Assembly: GCA_030512335.1 (NCBI GenBank)
Contig: JAULSU010000001.1
Span: forward strand, 2,294,001-2,358,000
DNA length: 64,000 bases
Direction: 5' to 3'
DNA from: Immersiella caudata
Taxonomy: Eukaryota; Ascomycota; Sordariomycetes; Sordariales; Lasiosphaeriaceae
Below the pieces are notes generated by a model that saw only the letters and a program-made list of their open reading frames with translations, was not told the origin of the DNA and searched no databases. This document shows positions 47,552 through 58,703 of this stretch, piece after piece. Positions within the stretch are counted from its first letter, which is position 1, and every line of letters begins with the position of its first letter. The position numbers and the translations under genes are program-made.

Positions 47552-48176
47552 GCGGTTCCATGGTTGTTGGTTGGGGTTGGCAGGTTCTTCGGGTGTTCAT
47601 TACGGAAAATGGGATATCCTGCATTTGCTCCCTAGATCGAGCATGAAATGAATAAATGGTCAACCAACAGGGTTCCAGATGCTGCGTGGGGACTAGGCTG
47701 CCCTATTTTCGAGCCGCGCTGCAACAGGGTTGTAGAAGTCGACGTGACAGGGGATCAGCAGCGCCCCGTGATAGCGAGGTTCACGCTAGGACGAACATCA
47801 ATGACAATTCAGCACACTGCCTGTGTGCCAGAAAATGCTCTATACAGTGCTTGCAGCAGTGCCACAATGAGAGGTTCGATTCAATATCCGAGCCAAGGCC
47901 GGCCGGTGAACCCTTGCATTCGATGTGATGGATTCCGAATCAGGCAGCTCGAGCAAATACCCCGATAGCTCCGTTCTAACGTCGTCGACCTTTCAGAGAG
48001 ACAGGCGTGCATGGATATCTTGACTGGAAGCATGCAGCAGTGGGGCATGACTCACGAAGTTTCCAGGATGAAACGCTGAGGCACTGGGCCTGCTGGGTCT
48101 ATTTAATCTTCTGCGCAGAAACCACCAGCATTGCCATGAACATCTCGCCCCTTTTGCGCAGAATCAATAACCCAAG
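47552..48176. other. Intergenic between eL20 and GNAT gene
   Basis: No gene seen; it should hold the eL20 3' region and the GNAT promoter. Confidence 0.5.
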
Positions 48177-48950
48177 ATGTCGTCCAACGAACCACCGAGC
48201 CAGAACGTCGTCGTCAAGACCACACGCCCCGTGTTCCCTTTCCCACCAAATGAAGAGCGCAAACCCATCTACACAGAGCGGTTGATCATCCGCCCCTATG
48301 TACCTGAGGACTTGGAAGGCTTGCGGGAGTTGCGCACGCAGCCTGAGGTGATGCAATGTTTGTAGTCTCTTATTTTTTTAGGTGACGTGACAGAGACTTA
48401 CACACACCTCGCAGGGACTTCTCGAGGCTGCGCTGATAAAGATATTTCTGAAACTCAGGCGAATCTTGATGGGAACTTGGGGGAAAATGCAATTGATAAA
48501 TAGTATGACCCGCCCGCCTTTTCAGATTCGCCCTTACAAGCTGGGCTAAGCATTCATTTTAGTAATTTTGTCATGGCCCTTCGCTCTACGGGAGAACTCA
48601 TCGGCACTGGCGGATCGCACAAGTTCGTTTCATCTTTTGGGTGGCCAGAGATAGGGTATATGCTGAAGAGGGAGCACTGGGGCAAGGGACTCGCGACTGA
48701 GTTTTTGAAGGGGTTCCTGGAGAGGTGGGAGACGCTGCCTAGGGAGGAGGTTGATATTGAGGTGGACTGGAGGAGTGTAGATGGGGAGGGGAGGGTGAAG
48801 GAGGTGATGGTGGGGATTACGGAGGAGAGAAACGCGGGGAGCAATGGGGTGCTTGGGAAGAATGGCTTCGTGAGGTTTGGGGATTGGCAGGAGGGAGAGA
48901 AATTGTTGGTTGGGTGGAGGTTTTTTGTTGAGGAGAAGGAGGTGAGGTGA
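48177..48950 (+). CDS. GNAT-family N-acetyltransferase (RimJ/RimL-like)
   Basis: GNAT enzymes move acetyl from acetyl-CoA to an amine; the substrate here is unknown. Exons are 48177-48357, 48415-48502 and 48563-48950, giving 218 aa. Typical Acetyltransf_3 features are IYTERLIIRPYVPEDLEGL, RELRTQPEVMQWTSRG, YNFVMALRSTGELIGTGGSH, PEIGYMLKREHWGKGLATEF (acetyl-CoA loop GKG with following helix) and a C-terminal ERNAGSNGVLGKNGFVRFGD, the usual Asn/Ser region. Both splice junctions are inside codons (Trp and Tyr) and restore the family pattern. It is probably a small-molecule or protein acetyltransferase of secondary importance to its neighbours. Confidence 0.85.
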
Positions 48951-51199
48951 ATAGGGGGTATCGGTCGACCACTTGGCCCAAGTGGGCAAGGGGTTGTTTT
49001 GAGCGAATTCTGTCCGCTTGGTGCCTTCTTGAAGGCCAAGTTCCTGGGGGGAATTCTGCTTGGCAGGACTCTTCTGCTTTCACGAGAGTATGAGCAACCC
49101 GAGGTGAAGGAGTTGACACCTCCAAGAAGACCTCTGGGCGCGTACCTCGTAGTCACAGATGGAAGTTGACAGAAACTCTGTGGTCGATAATAGTTCGTAT
49201 ATTACGGTTATGGTGAATACTCGGCGAGGGCGTTGCCTCAGCTTCAGTTGAACATACTGGGGGCTTACCCAGACCCAGCCTCAGCCACAACTCAAATTTG
49301 CTTCCGCTGGCACCCATTTGCGCTTTGTTCCTGCAGGATAAGACGGATGTCATCAGGAAGCCCCGGAGATCTCATCAGCTCAGATCAAGTATGACTGTTG
49401 AAGTATGGTTGCTCCTGATGTTGTCGCCTACATGTCTCGATCCATCCAAATGTCAAGACCTTCGTGCGGTATACCTTCCAATACCTCCAACTCATCGTGG
49501 GGTGCGCAAAACCCCTCCACGGGCTTGCTACTCGATAGAGGATCTAGACCAAGTGGTATTACGACCTGCTTCTCTAAATGAATACGCAAATCGTGCTTCT
49601 GTATCAAGGCCGTCGATAAAGCCCACTAAGCGGCCGCGGGGGACGACAGCATGAAGTCATCCAGGTGCCACCATCCACTGCGCGCCAAGCACAACCAACC
49701 GTAAGAACGACAGGTCTTCGGGACACAGCCCTTGCACTGGTTTTACAAGGGACCAGTCGTCACACTGGAAGAAAATCGCCGTTGAGGCATCCAGTCGTAC
49801 GGCAACTGAATCTGCCGCAACGCTGGCGCTGTTCAACACAACTCGGAAATTCCGCGTCACACATAGTGAGCTTTATCGCTCTCTGGTAGAGACCATGTCA
49901 TCTGTGTCTCCCTCGGGCGCCTCCCTCCTTACTGAGCACCGCGCAAAACCGTCGCCGTGGCGATACTGACTTGGTCATGCCCACCGGTGCGGCCAAGCAA
50001 ACCCAACATGGAAGTTCAGCTCAAAGAGGAGCAACGGTGTGGTTGCGTTATCGGACTTCCCCTCCCCCTGACGCCTTATCCTGCGCTCCCGTCCTCGCTC
50101 ATGCTGTGCGGCACGGCTTGGACGGCGGGATTCATTTCTGCAAAAAGTACGATGTCCTTTTCGTACTTCTCGTTCGCAGCTTCGCACTGCTTTCTGTGTT
50201 GATACAATATCGTAGCCGCGCTAGCTCCATTTCGAATCCTGGTCCGGCATCTCGGCGGGGAGGAATCTTAGTGCGAAGCGGAAGTGCGAGCGGGACCCTC
50301 TTGGCATTGCATGACGGGGAAAGATTCGAGCTGGAAGTAGTGGAGGCATCCTGAGCGAGGAGTGATGGAACCCTAACCCTCTCTGTTGAATATCGTCCGA
50401 TCAGCGGATAGCTGCACGACAGAGTTGGGCTTGCTTTTCTGGTGCGATGCACAGCCTGGAAGCAAGCGCCGACAAGTCAGCCGGCGGTGCCTCGTAGCAG
50501 TGAGGTCGTAAGATCCCCGGCGATGGACATATTTCGAAGGATATCGACGATGGGTTTTGTGGGCAGAGCGAAAAGCAGAAGGTGCGATTCTGCCTGTTGA
50601 GATGCATCATTGCCGATGCACGTGTCACTCGCTCAAGCGTCGACTGCCTCTCGCTGCCCCTCCTCGGTAGGCAGGTTTGCGCCAAAAACCCTGGTCACAT
50701 CCCGGCGCACATCGCGTTGGCTCGTTGGCCTTTGGCATCCCAGACTTCTTCCATTATTAGTGCGGCACCGCATAAACGTGCCGCAGCGGCGAGCCGTTGC
50801 GACTCATCGTTGCTGTAAAAGCGGTCCCATCTGCAACTTGCAGCGACCGTTGACTCAAAGCCTCCTCTGCCTGCGCTCCATTCCCAGTTGCCCTAGCCTG
50901 GCTGTTGTTGATTAGCGCAATACTCAGGCCCTGCGAGACCTGCGTCAGCCTGGATCAGGGGTGCAACAGTGAGGGCGCCCGAGTTGACTTTTATGCCCGA
51001 CCCCGCGGCTCGCTGTCGCTACGAACGCCGCCGCCCTCGATAGCAACTGAAACCGCACTCCCTTGCGACGCCTTTCGAAACCTGCCGTCTGGTCGTCCCG
51101 AGTATTCGCGCGCCGTCAAAACAAACCCAAAGGTCATGTCCGCTGGACGGCCATACTGTTCGACTTCGCACACTGAGCTGCGAATGAAAGCCTGCTCCA
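48951..51199. other. Intergenic upstream of the RD/RE-rich gene
   Basis: About 2.2 kb without a supported gene. Reading frames on both strands are short or compositionally implausible. Confidence 0.5.
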
Positions 51200-53338
51200 A
51201 TGGCGGCTCCAACAGACGACGCGAAGAAGGAGACGAAGGACGGGAAGGCCTTCTACGGCTACCTCTACGAGAAGAAGAAGCCGTTCCCGGCGCCGAAGCC
51301 CCTTCTTGATGCCCTGCTAAGAGCTGTCGCCTTGCATATCGTGCGTTCCATCCTCGAGGGGTTGCGCCGCTGCGCCATCTGACAAGATACCCAGATCGAA
51401 AAGATAGGCAACAAAGACGACAAGAATCTTACACTGTCGAAGTTGGCGGCATTCTACAAATTAGCGGGGCACAATTACGATGGTGAGCAGGTGTGTCTGA
51501 GGTCTACCGGGGTGCTCCATGCTGACAGCTTCTTCCCCTCAGGCTTGTTCCTTGAGATGCCGACGCAGTCGATATCCTACATCTATCAGGTCCAGGGCTG
51601 CCAACACGTTCTGGTTCAACCAGGCAGCGATACCGAGGCGCCGACTATTCCTGCGCTCACTACGAAGGGGTTTGTGCGGTGGCAGTCGATCCAGATATTG
51701 CTCGAGCCGCAGACCCATGTTCCCATCATGCAGTTTGCGGTGAAGAACTGGTCCCTCAAGAACCCCGATGATGGAACCCCTTTTCCTGCAGACCTACCCA
51801 AGGAGGCTTTCCCGCTTGAAGCAGACATGGACACGGACAAGTGGCACCAAGAGTGCGCCGTCAGGCTGCGCGAGCAAGCAACGCCGAAAGAGGAGCAGAA
51901 GCCAAACTTCAGCGAGCCGAAAGACAGCCGTCCCGATCCTAAGGGTAGCCAAAAAGGGAGCTTTGACGAGCGAAAAGTTCCCTTCGCCCACGTGCGAGTT
52001 GACCCCTCCCAGCGCGACTACTTTTCCTCGCGAGGAGTCAACTATGTGCGGCCGGACCAAGGCATCCCACGCGGCGTGCCGCTGGCCCGCTCACCGGAGC
52101 GCGATAAGCATCACGACCGAGACCGAGACCGGGACTGGGCTCGTGACAGGGACCGCGCACGAGATCGTGATGACCGCTTTGACCGCCACGGACGCCGGCA
52201 CACTTCTTCGTCAGACGAACCCCCCCGCCGCCGCCGAAGTCACGACCGTTCCCATTTCCCGCAAGAGACACCCTCCGTTCATCTCCCGCCCCGTGTTCCG
52301 GAGCATCACACAGCCCCAAGGAGGCATAGCCAACCCCGCCATTACAGCTCTTCGTCCGAAGATGATGACAGCCCTATCAGTCCGGGTACTGTTCGCCATC
52401 GCCGTCGCTCTCACCACTCGACCGAGCCCCCGCCTTCACGTCGACCATATGACCTAGATGGAGGAAGGACTGGGTCTAGCCACCCTCACCTACCAACCAT
52501 TGCTGTTCCGTTGCCGCATGAACATGGCCGAAGGGGCTCACGACAGGAGGAATCAAAAAAGAGTACCTTGACGGAAATCAAGGATAGGGTTTTTGCATAT
52601 CTTCCAGTGGGTGGAGAACGACAGCGCAGCGGATCTCGGGGCCGCAAAGACGAAGAGTTGCGTCGCGACAGGCATACGGAAACAAAGGGGAGGAGTCACC
52701 CACACACTAAACTCAGGGCTTCATGGTCGGATTACAACTCGGAGGAGTCAGACTCTGACGGCTCGCACAGGAGGAGACGTCACATGCTAGAGAAGGAGCG
52801 GGACAGGGAGAGGGATCGACCGCGAGACCGAGATGTCCGGGATAAGGAGCGAGACAAGATTGCGCGTGAGAGATCTTCGCACTTGAGAGATCGTCCTCGG
52901 GATCGTGACCGAGAGCGAGACCGCGAAAGCGATGAGAGGAGGGATCGAGACAAAGACAGGCAAAGAGACCGTCCTGATCGCGCCCAACCCAGGAGCCGGG
53001 AACCGTCAGATGAAGACCTGTCGCCGAAGAGCCGGCCTCGAGACTCAGGCGGAACTTCGAATCGTTACCTGGGGAACCCTGACGATGGATTCCGCCGTAC
53101 CATCAGCCATGGTGATATTGGCCGGAAGCGGGACTGGGATGGCAGAGATCATGAGAAGCGTCGTGACGATAAATACCGAGACCGAGACAGGGATAGGGAT
53201 AGAGAGCGAGATCCGGAGAGGGAGAGGGACAGGGAGAGGGACAGGGAGAGGGACAGGGAACGGACGGCTCGTCTCAGTGACCGGATGCCGAGTCCGGGCA
53301 AAGGTGTGAAGGGTAGAGTGTACCCGGGTATCGACTGA
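51200..53338 (+). CDS. Fungal conserved domain protein with long Arg/Asp/Glu-rich tail
   Basis: Exons are 51200-51340, 51395-51482 and 51543-53338, giving 674 aa. The first 165 residues form a conserved fungal domain of unknown function, probably the one catalogued as DUF7514: KAFYGYLYEKKKPFPAPKPL, LTLSKLAAFYKLAGHNYDGL, SYIYQVQGCQHVLVQPGSDT and KGFVRWQSIQILLEPQTHV. The remaining 500 residues are disordered and rich in Arg, Asp, Glu, Ser and His, with many RD and RE dipeptides and PxxP/RRRS stretches. Such RD/RS-like tails are frequent in RNA-processing and condensate-forming proteins, so a nuclear RNA role is possible but is inference only. The end is SPGKGVKGRVYPGID. Both introns lie in the conserved domain. 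Confidence 0.85.
53222..53257 (+). repeat. 12-bp tandem repeat coding RERD
   Basis: Three perfect copies of GAGAGGGACAGG, each coding Arg-Glu-Arg-Asp, near the end of the 674-aa protein. They sit in a larger GA-rich low-complexity tract. Confidence 0.8.
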
Positions 53339-53886
53339 GAGTCTCTGCGTTTTTTTTTCTTTTTTTTTGGGGGGGGGGGGGGGGGGGGGGTGTGAAAGTT
53401 TATTGGATGAGCGTGTCGGAGTTTACACGATTTGGCTCAATTTCAACATATACGCAACGTAAATGAGGCGATGCCCAGCTCGCAGCGGGCTTGTACAGTA
53501 CAGAGGCACGACTTACGACAGATATGGATGAGACCGCAAGGGAGGATTCTGGATATGGCACAACTGGTTCTCGGTATATTAGGGTTTGCTGCTCTCAGCT
53601 TCACTCAACCTTGGCTGATATAGCTAAATTAAGCTCGAGGCTTCCATTTTGTCTTAAGCTTCTGTTTTCAAGTCAAATATTCTCCCCGCCGAGTGACCCT
53701 GACTATGCCGGTGGAAAGCAGGCGTTTCCATGTTAGAAAGTCGACGGTAATTTAGGAAAGAGCCAGGGGATATATTTTTCTAGACCGACCTGACAAGATT
53801 GACTTGACCCAGCCACACGCAAATCAAGACGATTGGAATCTCAGAAATCACCAAAGCAATTCGCGGATTAACAGGAGCCCTTCAAC
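53339..53886. other. Intergenic between RD/RE-rich gene and cyclotransferase relic
   Basis: Contains the homopolymer block and the 3' region of the preceding gene. No coding sequence is seen. Confidence 0.5.
53350..53390. repeat. Homopolymer block T9-C-T9-G22
   Basis: Just after the stop codon, nine T, one C and nine T are followed by 22 consecutive G. It is the longest homopolymer in the window. Its true length in the genome is uncertain because such runs are hard to sequence. Confidence 0.8.
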
Positions 53887-54896
53887 ATGGATCTTGTGGA
53901 TGAACTGAATTCCATGGCGATCTTCGCCAGAGAATGCCCAGACGACCAAGTCGACGGAGCCTCCATTCAGCGTTGGCAAACGCTCTTCGGCTACACTCAC
54001 GCCAACGCCCTCGCAAAGCTCGAGTCCCACCGCGTCGGCCCCTCAAGAACCACCCTATCCAACTCACAATAGGAGCTCATCCGCGCCGAAAAGGAACTCG
54101 AAGGCTATGACAAGGAATCGTAAGGGCACGCAGTGCATCTCATGTCGAGAAAATCGAAATCCAGCACCGCATCACTCAGCAGCAGCACAGGACCCAACAA
54201 GAGGGAATTCAAGGCAAAGTACCTCCTCCGCATGGAAGGTCCCCTCTCTACTCTCGCTTCCATCCAAGCAGCATCATCGTCCTCGGTACCATCGTCACAG
54301 AAAGACTTAGACCTCACCCTCCACGCCAGCCACGACTCCGACGGGACCCCAACAAGCTGGTGTCTCCTCCCCCACCCCCTCAAACAAACCCTCCTATCTA
54401 ACCTCTGCATCACCCACCCCAACTTCACTTTCTTCATCGTCCCTTACCGCGTCGCAGAGAAAGAACTTTGCTCTTATTCTTATCATCCCACACTGGGGCT
54501 CGGAATGGACAGCCCCTCCCGCAGCACCGCCTCTGTGATCACGAGGTCCTATCTCCGGGCCAAGAGGAGTATCCGGTTTGGTATTTCTTCTACGGGACGC
54601 TTTGTGCTGCAGGGGCTGTGACGAGGCTGATGGGGGATGAAAACCCCGTGTACAGACGTGCGAGAGTGCGGAGGGGGGGACTGACGACGTGGAAGGGGAA
54701 ATATAAGGCTCTGGTTGATGCGGAGGAACGGGAGAGTGTAGAGGGGAGTGCGTATTTGGTTAGGACGAGGGAGGCTGAGGATGTGCTGAGGGGCTTTGAG
54801 ACGGATAAGTATGAGGTTGTTAGGTGTGTTGTAGAGATGCTCGACGGGCATATGGGGGTGAGGGTGAAGGCTTTGACGTTTCGGTTTGTTGAGTGA
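53887..54896 (+). pseudogene. Broken gamma-glutamylcyclotransferase-like (AIG2-like) gene
   Basis: The 3' part codes a recognisable AIG2/GGCT-like fold: EYPVWYFFYGTLCAAGAVTR, VYRRARVRRGGLTTWKGKYK, EGSAYLVRTREAEDVLRGFE and TDKYEVVRCVVEML. FFYGTL is the glutamyl-binding motif and the Glu of RGFE is the candidate catalytic acid. Upstream, MDLVDELNSMAIFARECPDD and ELIRAEKELEGYDKES are in one frame but are separated by a TAG at 54070-54072. A TAA at 54121-54123 follows, which a weak 45-nt intron (54120-54164) could remove. A one-base frame change is also needed near the CCCC at about 54508, between HPTLGLGMDS and PLPQHR. Two or three disablements among intact neighbours suggest a pseudogene. Undetected introns or sequence errors are the alternatives. 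Confidence 0.6.
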
Positions 54897-57701
54897 AGAT
54901 GGATTGGTGATGGGATGTGGTTGGATTGCAAGTCAGGGAAAGTTGAGTGATGGCGATCGAAGCTGGACGAGCATGGAGTCGGGACCTTGGTCAATATTTA
55001 CTCAAAAGCACTTCTTTTGAAAGGGCAAAGCGGAACCGTTCTTCGTCCTTACCCAAGGGCAACTGAAAGTATCAGTCTGGGGGTTGAAACTCGACTTTCG
55101 GAGTAGCCGGTGTGGGATGTGACGAGGTCAGAGTGATCATTCGGGTTAGTCGTTTCATCGAAACAACGCAACGCTCGAACCTGCTCCCATGGCGATAATT
55201 CGGAGCGGCGAGCGTCGAGGCCTCAGTGAGTTGGCTCCCGATAGAAGAAAGGCCGGGAATTGCCACCTCCTATATGTATGCGGTCGTGTCCCGATGTGAC
55301 GTGTGATCATCGGGCAAATCGGCGCGCGAGAACGAACCGCGCTGAAAGAGCGTTCGTGGATCGGCCGGGTCCAGGCCCCGGCCGCCCTTCGGCCTCGTCA
55401 TCTACGCTCAACTGACAGACAGATTGAAGGTGCAGCCGAGGTGAGAAATTCCCGGCCGTCATGGGCCGGTCATTACGGAGACCCAACGCGGCCATGGAAA
55501 ATAGCGGGAGGGGTTGAGATTACCCTCGCTGCAATATCCCACACGTGCAAACCAATAGAATACGCCGAAGAGAAGTCGGCCGTCACGAGGTCGGCGTATC
55601 GATGGAAGAGGACCCGGCTCGAATGGAGCTGGGTTGGATGTCGACAAGCCACTCCCACCTCGCTGTCTCCGTGTGCACTAGCCTCGGGTACCACGAGTCA
55701 GCGCACCCCCATATCGATCATGGCTGTCCCGAAGGATTTGGCCTGGGGCCAAATCCACGAAGTGAGTCTTCCTGGGGGAGAACAAACCAAAACCTTATCG
55801 ATGGCAAGGCGCATTGGGTCTTTGAAATGCAAACCTTGATGCGCAGGAAGAGAAGATGTTGGAGCATTTCCCATCTCATTTGAGGGAGCTCTCCTACCGG
55901 GATGGAGACTCTTCCTTCCTTCTCCGGAGTATCATATCATTCGCCGATGGTCTTCGTCGACTGCCGTTTGAGCGGGGCGGCCGCCGTGACCGAGGCCCGT
56001 GGCCCCGGCGAATTGGACGGGACTGGCTGGGCCAAAGCAACACCCAACTTGTCGGAGAGCTGATTGGACAACACGGAGAACGAGTACGCGCCGTCCTCGA
56101 CCGCAAGCCACGCCTGACGACTAAAAAGTTGAGTCTGTCGCGGGGTAAACGGTGTGCGTTGAGGATTCATCCTTTCGGGCGACAGCAAAGTCTAACCCGC
56201 AGACAAGCTGAGTGAAGGACGGCAGGAGACCGCGCATTGCGCCGCGGAGTGCCACAGCGAGGCAGGATCTTTGAGCTGACGACGAGCACCGGGGCGCGAG
56301 GGTGGAAAGGGGGGGGGATGGCGTGTCGGAACCACGGGGTGGGCCGCAAGATCCGGCCGGTCCCCATCCCACGGGCAGGGTGGCATGCTAGTAAGTTTCG
56401 AGAAAGAAAAACACTGATAAAAAAAAAAGAGCGAGCCCAGATGGCTGGGGCTCGTGTCTAGAGTGCTGAACTAACAAAATGTAGCCGCCTGAAGCTGCGC
56501 ATCGTGAAGCCGACATATCGGCGTTGAGGCCGATTTGATATTTGGCGCAACAGCCGGCAAGAGACCGGGGCCATGAGCTCAAACACACGACCCGGTGCGG
56601 TCAACGAGCGATGATCGCTGTTGGTGATGGGTATGTGCCAACCTTTGCCGTTGGAAGCAGCAGAGCGACGGGAAGGAACCAATCCTACAGCCACGGCGAT
56701 GGGGGAGAGAATCCGACCGGCCCATGGCGAATGCGTTGAGTGCTGCGAGCTGCCCGGTTGGCTGACTTGTCATTCCATCAGAGGTCTGCGGCCGATTACA
56801 ACTGCGCTTTCGGGACAGACGCGCCGGTGGTAAGGGCAGCGATCGGTGCAGCAGCGCGAAATTCCACATATTTGATTGACACAATGCCGGGAGTGTGAGA
56901 AAGGATTGAGCAATATGTGCAGCAAAGCGGCGGTATTGGCCTAGAAGAGGCAACGGACGGGGACTGAGAGACCACGAGAGCCTGTCAATTGCCCATACGG
57001 TAGTGGCTCAAGTCGTGGTACCGAGGTGTGTCGCAGACGCAAGGAGGTGGGCCAAAAATTCGTGGAACTTTGTCGGTTGATATCGAGGTGGTGTGCGTCC
57101 TGCGCAGCGAACTTGGTTGAATCAGCTCAATGGCCTGTGCCCCTGACCATTGGCGGCAGCTCCTGGGAAGCTTGCTAGCGTCCGCAACATTGGGTACAGC
57201 TATGCCCCAGAGCCCTTCTGGCTAGTTCCGCAGTGGCCCCTGCGGTGTCTGAACAATCCCAGGGTTCCTCCCGCCTCATTTTCACTCCCCCTTCCAACCC
57301 ACCGACTCATTCCTCCCCACCGCTTTCTAAACCGCGACCGACCGCAGGCCACCGATCACGACCATCCCACACAGCCCATTACCGAAGCCCACCACAGACA
57401 ATACATTAACCCCGGCCCCCGCTAGTCCACCGCGCAGCCGCCCATTTTGCATCTTCTATCCTCTGTCGTCCTTCACCGTGTCCGCACTCCCGCCCACTGG
57501 GTCCGGTCCCGGCACCGATCCCGGCCTTCGCGCAACAACCATAGATTCCATCCCGCCGGGGACCTCGACCCTTATTCACTGGTAGCAGCTTTCTAGCTAC
57601 CGCCTCCGCTCGACTCTGGGCTCGTATCATACACTTTGAGACAGCTCCGCTCTGTTCACTGCTGTGACCTCTCCGGCCAGGGCACAAAGACTCCGGTCAA
57701 G
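54897..57701. other. Intergenic, relic to orphan gene
   Basis: About 2.8 kb without a supported gene. The right end (57200-57690) is C-rich and looks like a promoter and leader for the next gene. Confidence 0.5.
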
Positions 57702-58703
57702 ATGAAGGGAAAACCCATCGACCAGCTCGTCTGGGAGACGATGTTCCCAAAACCTCGACAAAACGACCCCCACAACTTCCAAGCACTCCTCCAGCGACAC
57801 CTTGTGCTCGAAGTCCGGCAAGAGGTGCACTCGTTCTACGGACACCTAGACACACCTGAAGCCAAGTATCCCGGCCTTGACTACACCCACCACATCCATC
57901 GCGTCCGTCTCAGCCGATGGCCATGGCACCGTCGTCTTTTCCGCGCTTTCGACGCCCTCCGTCTCACGCATGCCGAGATCTCGGGGCTGACTAAGTGGGA
58001 GGGCACAAAGTGGGCAAAGGAACGGTATGAGAGAGAACAGGGTATTGTGATTCGCGACACCACAGCCGACGGGTTCTCCGATTACGTCGAGCCCGAGGAC
58101 CGCGTCACGCCGGAACCGCAGAGGGAAGAGACCCCCGAGGTAACGGAAAGCCGAAGGCCCGAGCCGGAGAGCAATGTCTTGGGAGAGGAAAGCGACGAGG
58201 AGCTTGAAAGCGTAGGTGTCGCTTTGAACGAGCGCCTGCGCCAGAGGGTTGCCCTCCGCAACCAGTCCGGCGACATATCAATGCCCCTTGATGAAGAATG
58301 GGAAAACTGGCTGAAAAACGCTATCGAATCGGGGGAAATCCCCCACATCGCCGACCAGATTGCACGATTCACCACCGCCATGGGGTCAAATAGCCCGGTA
58401 ACTGCAGACGACATATTCCCCCCACGGATGGTGTCCGCGGCGCGCGCCGGGCAGTGGGACGAGATTCCCGACTTCCTGCACGGCATGATTCGACAGGGCC
58501 TCGGGACCGAGCAGCCCACGCCGCCGCGGCAGAGGTCGACAAGAAGGATGCCTGCGCCTCCAAATTCCAACGCCCGCTTAGCTGGCCGTCTGGCCAACAT
58601 TGCGACTCGCAACCACCTGATGGCGCATCTGGACGACATCCTTCCCCGCGATGGAGACGAGGAGCGTCATCCTGTGGAGCCTCCTCCCCACGTTGAGGCA
58701 TGA
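57702..58703 (+). CDS. Orphan acidic protein, intronless
   Basis: A 333-aa protein with no family I can name. The start is the ATG at 57702 giving MKGKPIDQLVWETMFPKPRQ. The open frame extends 22 codons further up but without another ATG. The N-terminal 120 residues are helical and rich in His, Arg and Trp (FQALLQRHLVLEVRQEVHSF, HIHRVRLSRWPWHRRLFRAF, HAEISGLTKWEGTKWAKERY). A long Glu/Pro-rich acidic linker follows. The C-terminal half is again helical (EEWENWLKNAIESGEIPHIA, QWDEIPDFLHGMIRQGLG, RLANIATRNHLMAHLDDILP). No signal peptide, membrane segment or catalytic motif is visible. Codon use resembles the neighbouring real genes, which supports it being expressed. Confidence 0.7.
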   Translation: MKGKPIDQLVWETMFPKPRQNDPHNFQALLQRHLVLEVRQEVHSFYGHLDTPEAKYPGLDYTHHIHRVRLSRWPWHRRLFRAFDALRLTHAEISGLTKWEGTKWAKERYEREQGIVIRDTTADGFSDYVEPEDRVTPEPQREETPEVTESRRPEPESNVLGEESDEELESVGVALNERLRQRVALRNQSGDISMPLDEEWENWLKNAIESGEIPHIADQIARFTTAMGSNSPVTADDIFPPRMVSAARAGQWDEIPDFLHGMIRQGLGTEQPTPPRQRSTRRMPAPPNSNARLAGRLANIATRNHLMAHLDDILPRDGDEERHPVEPPPHVEA

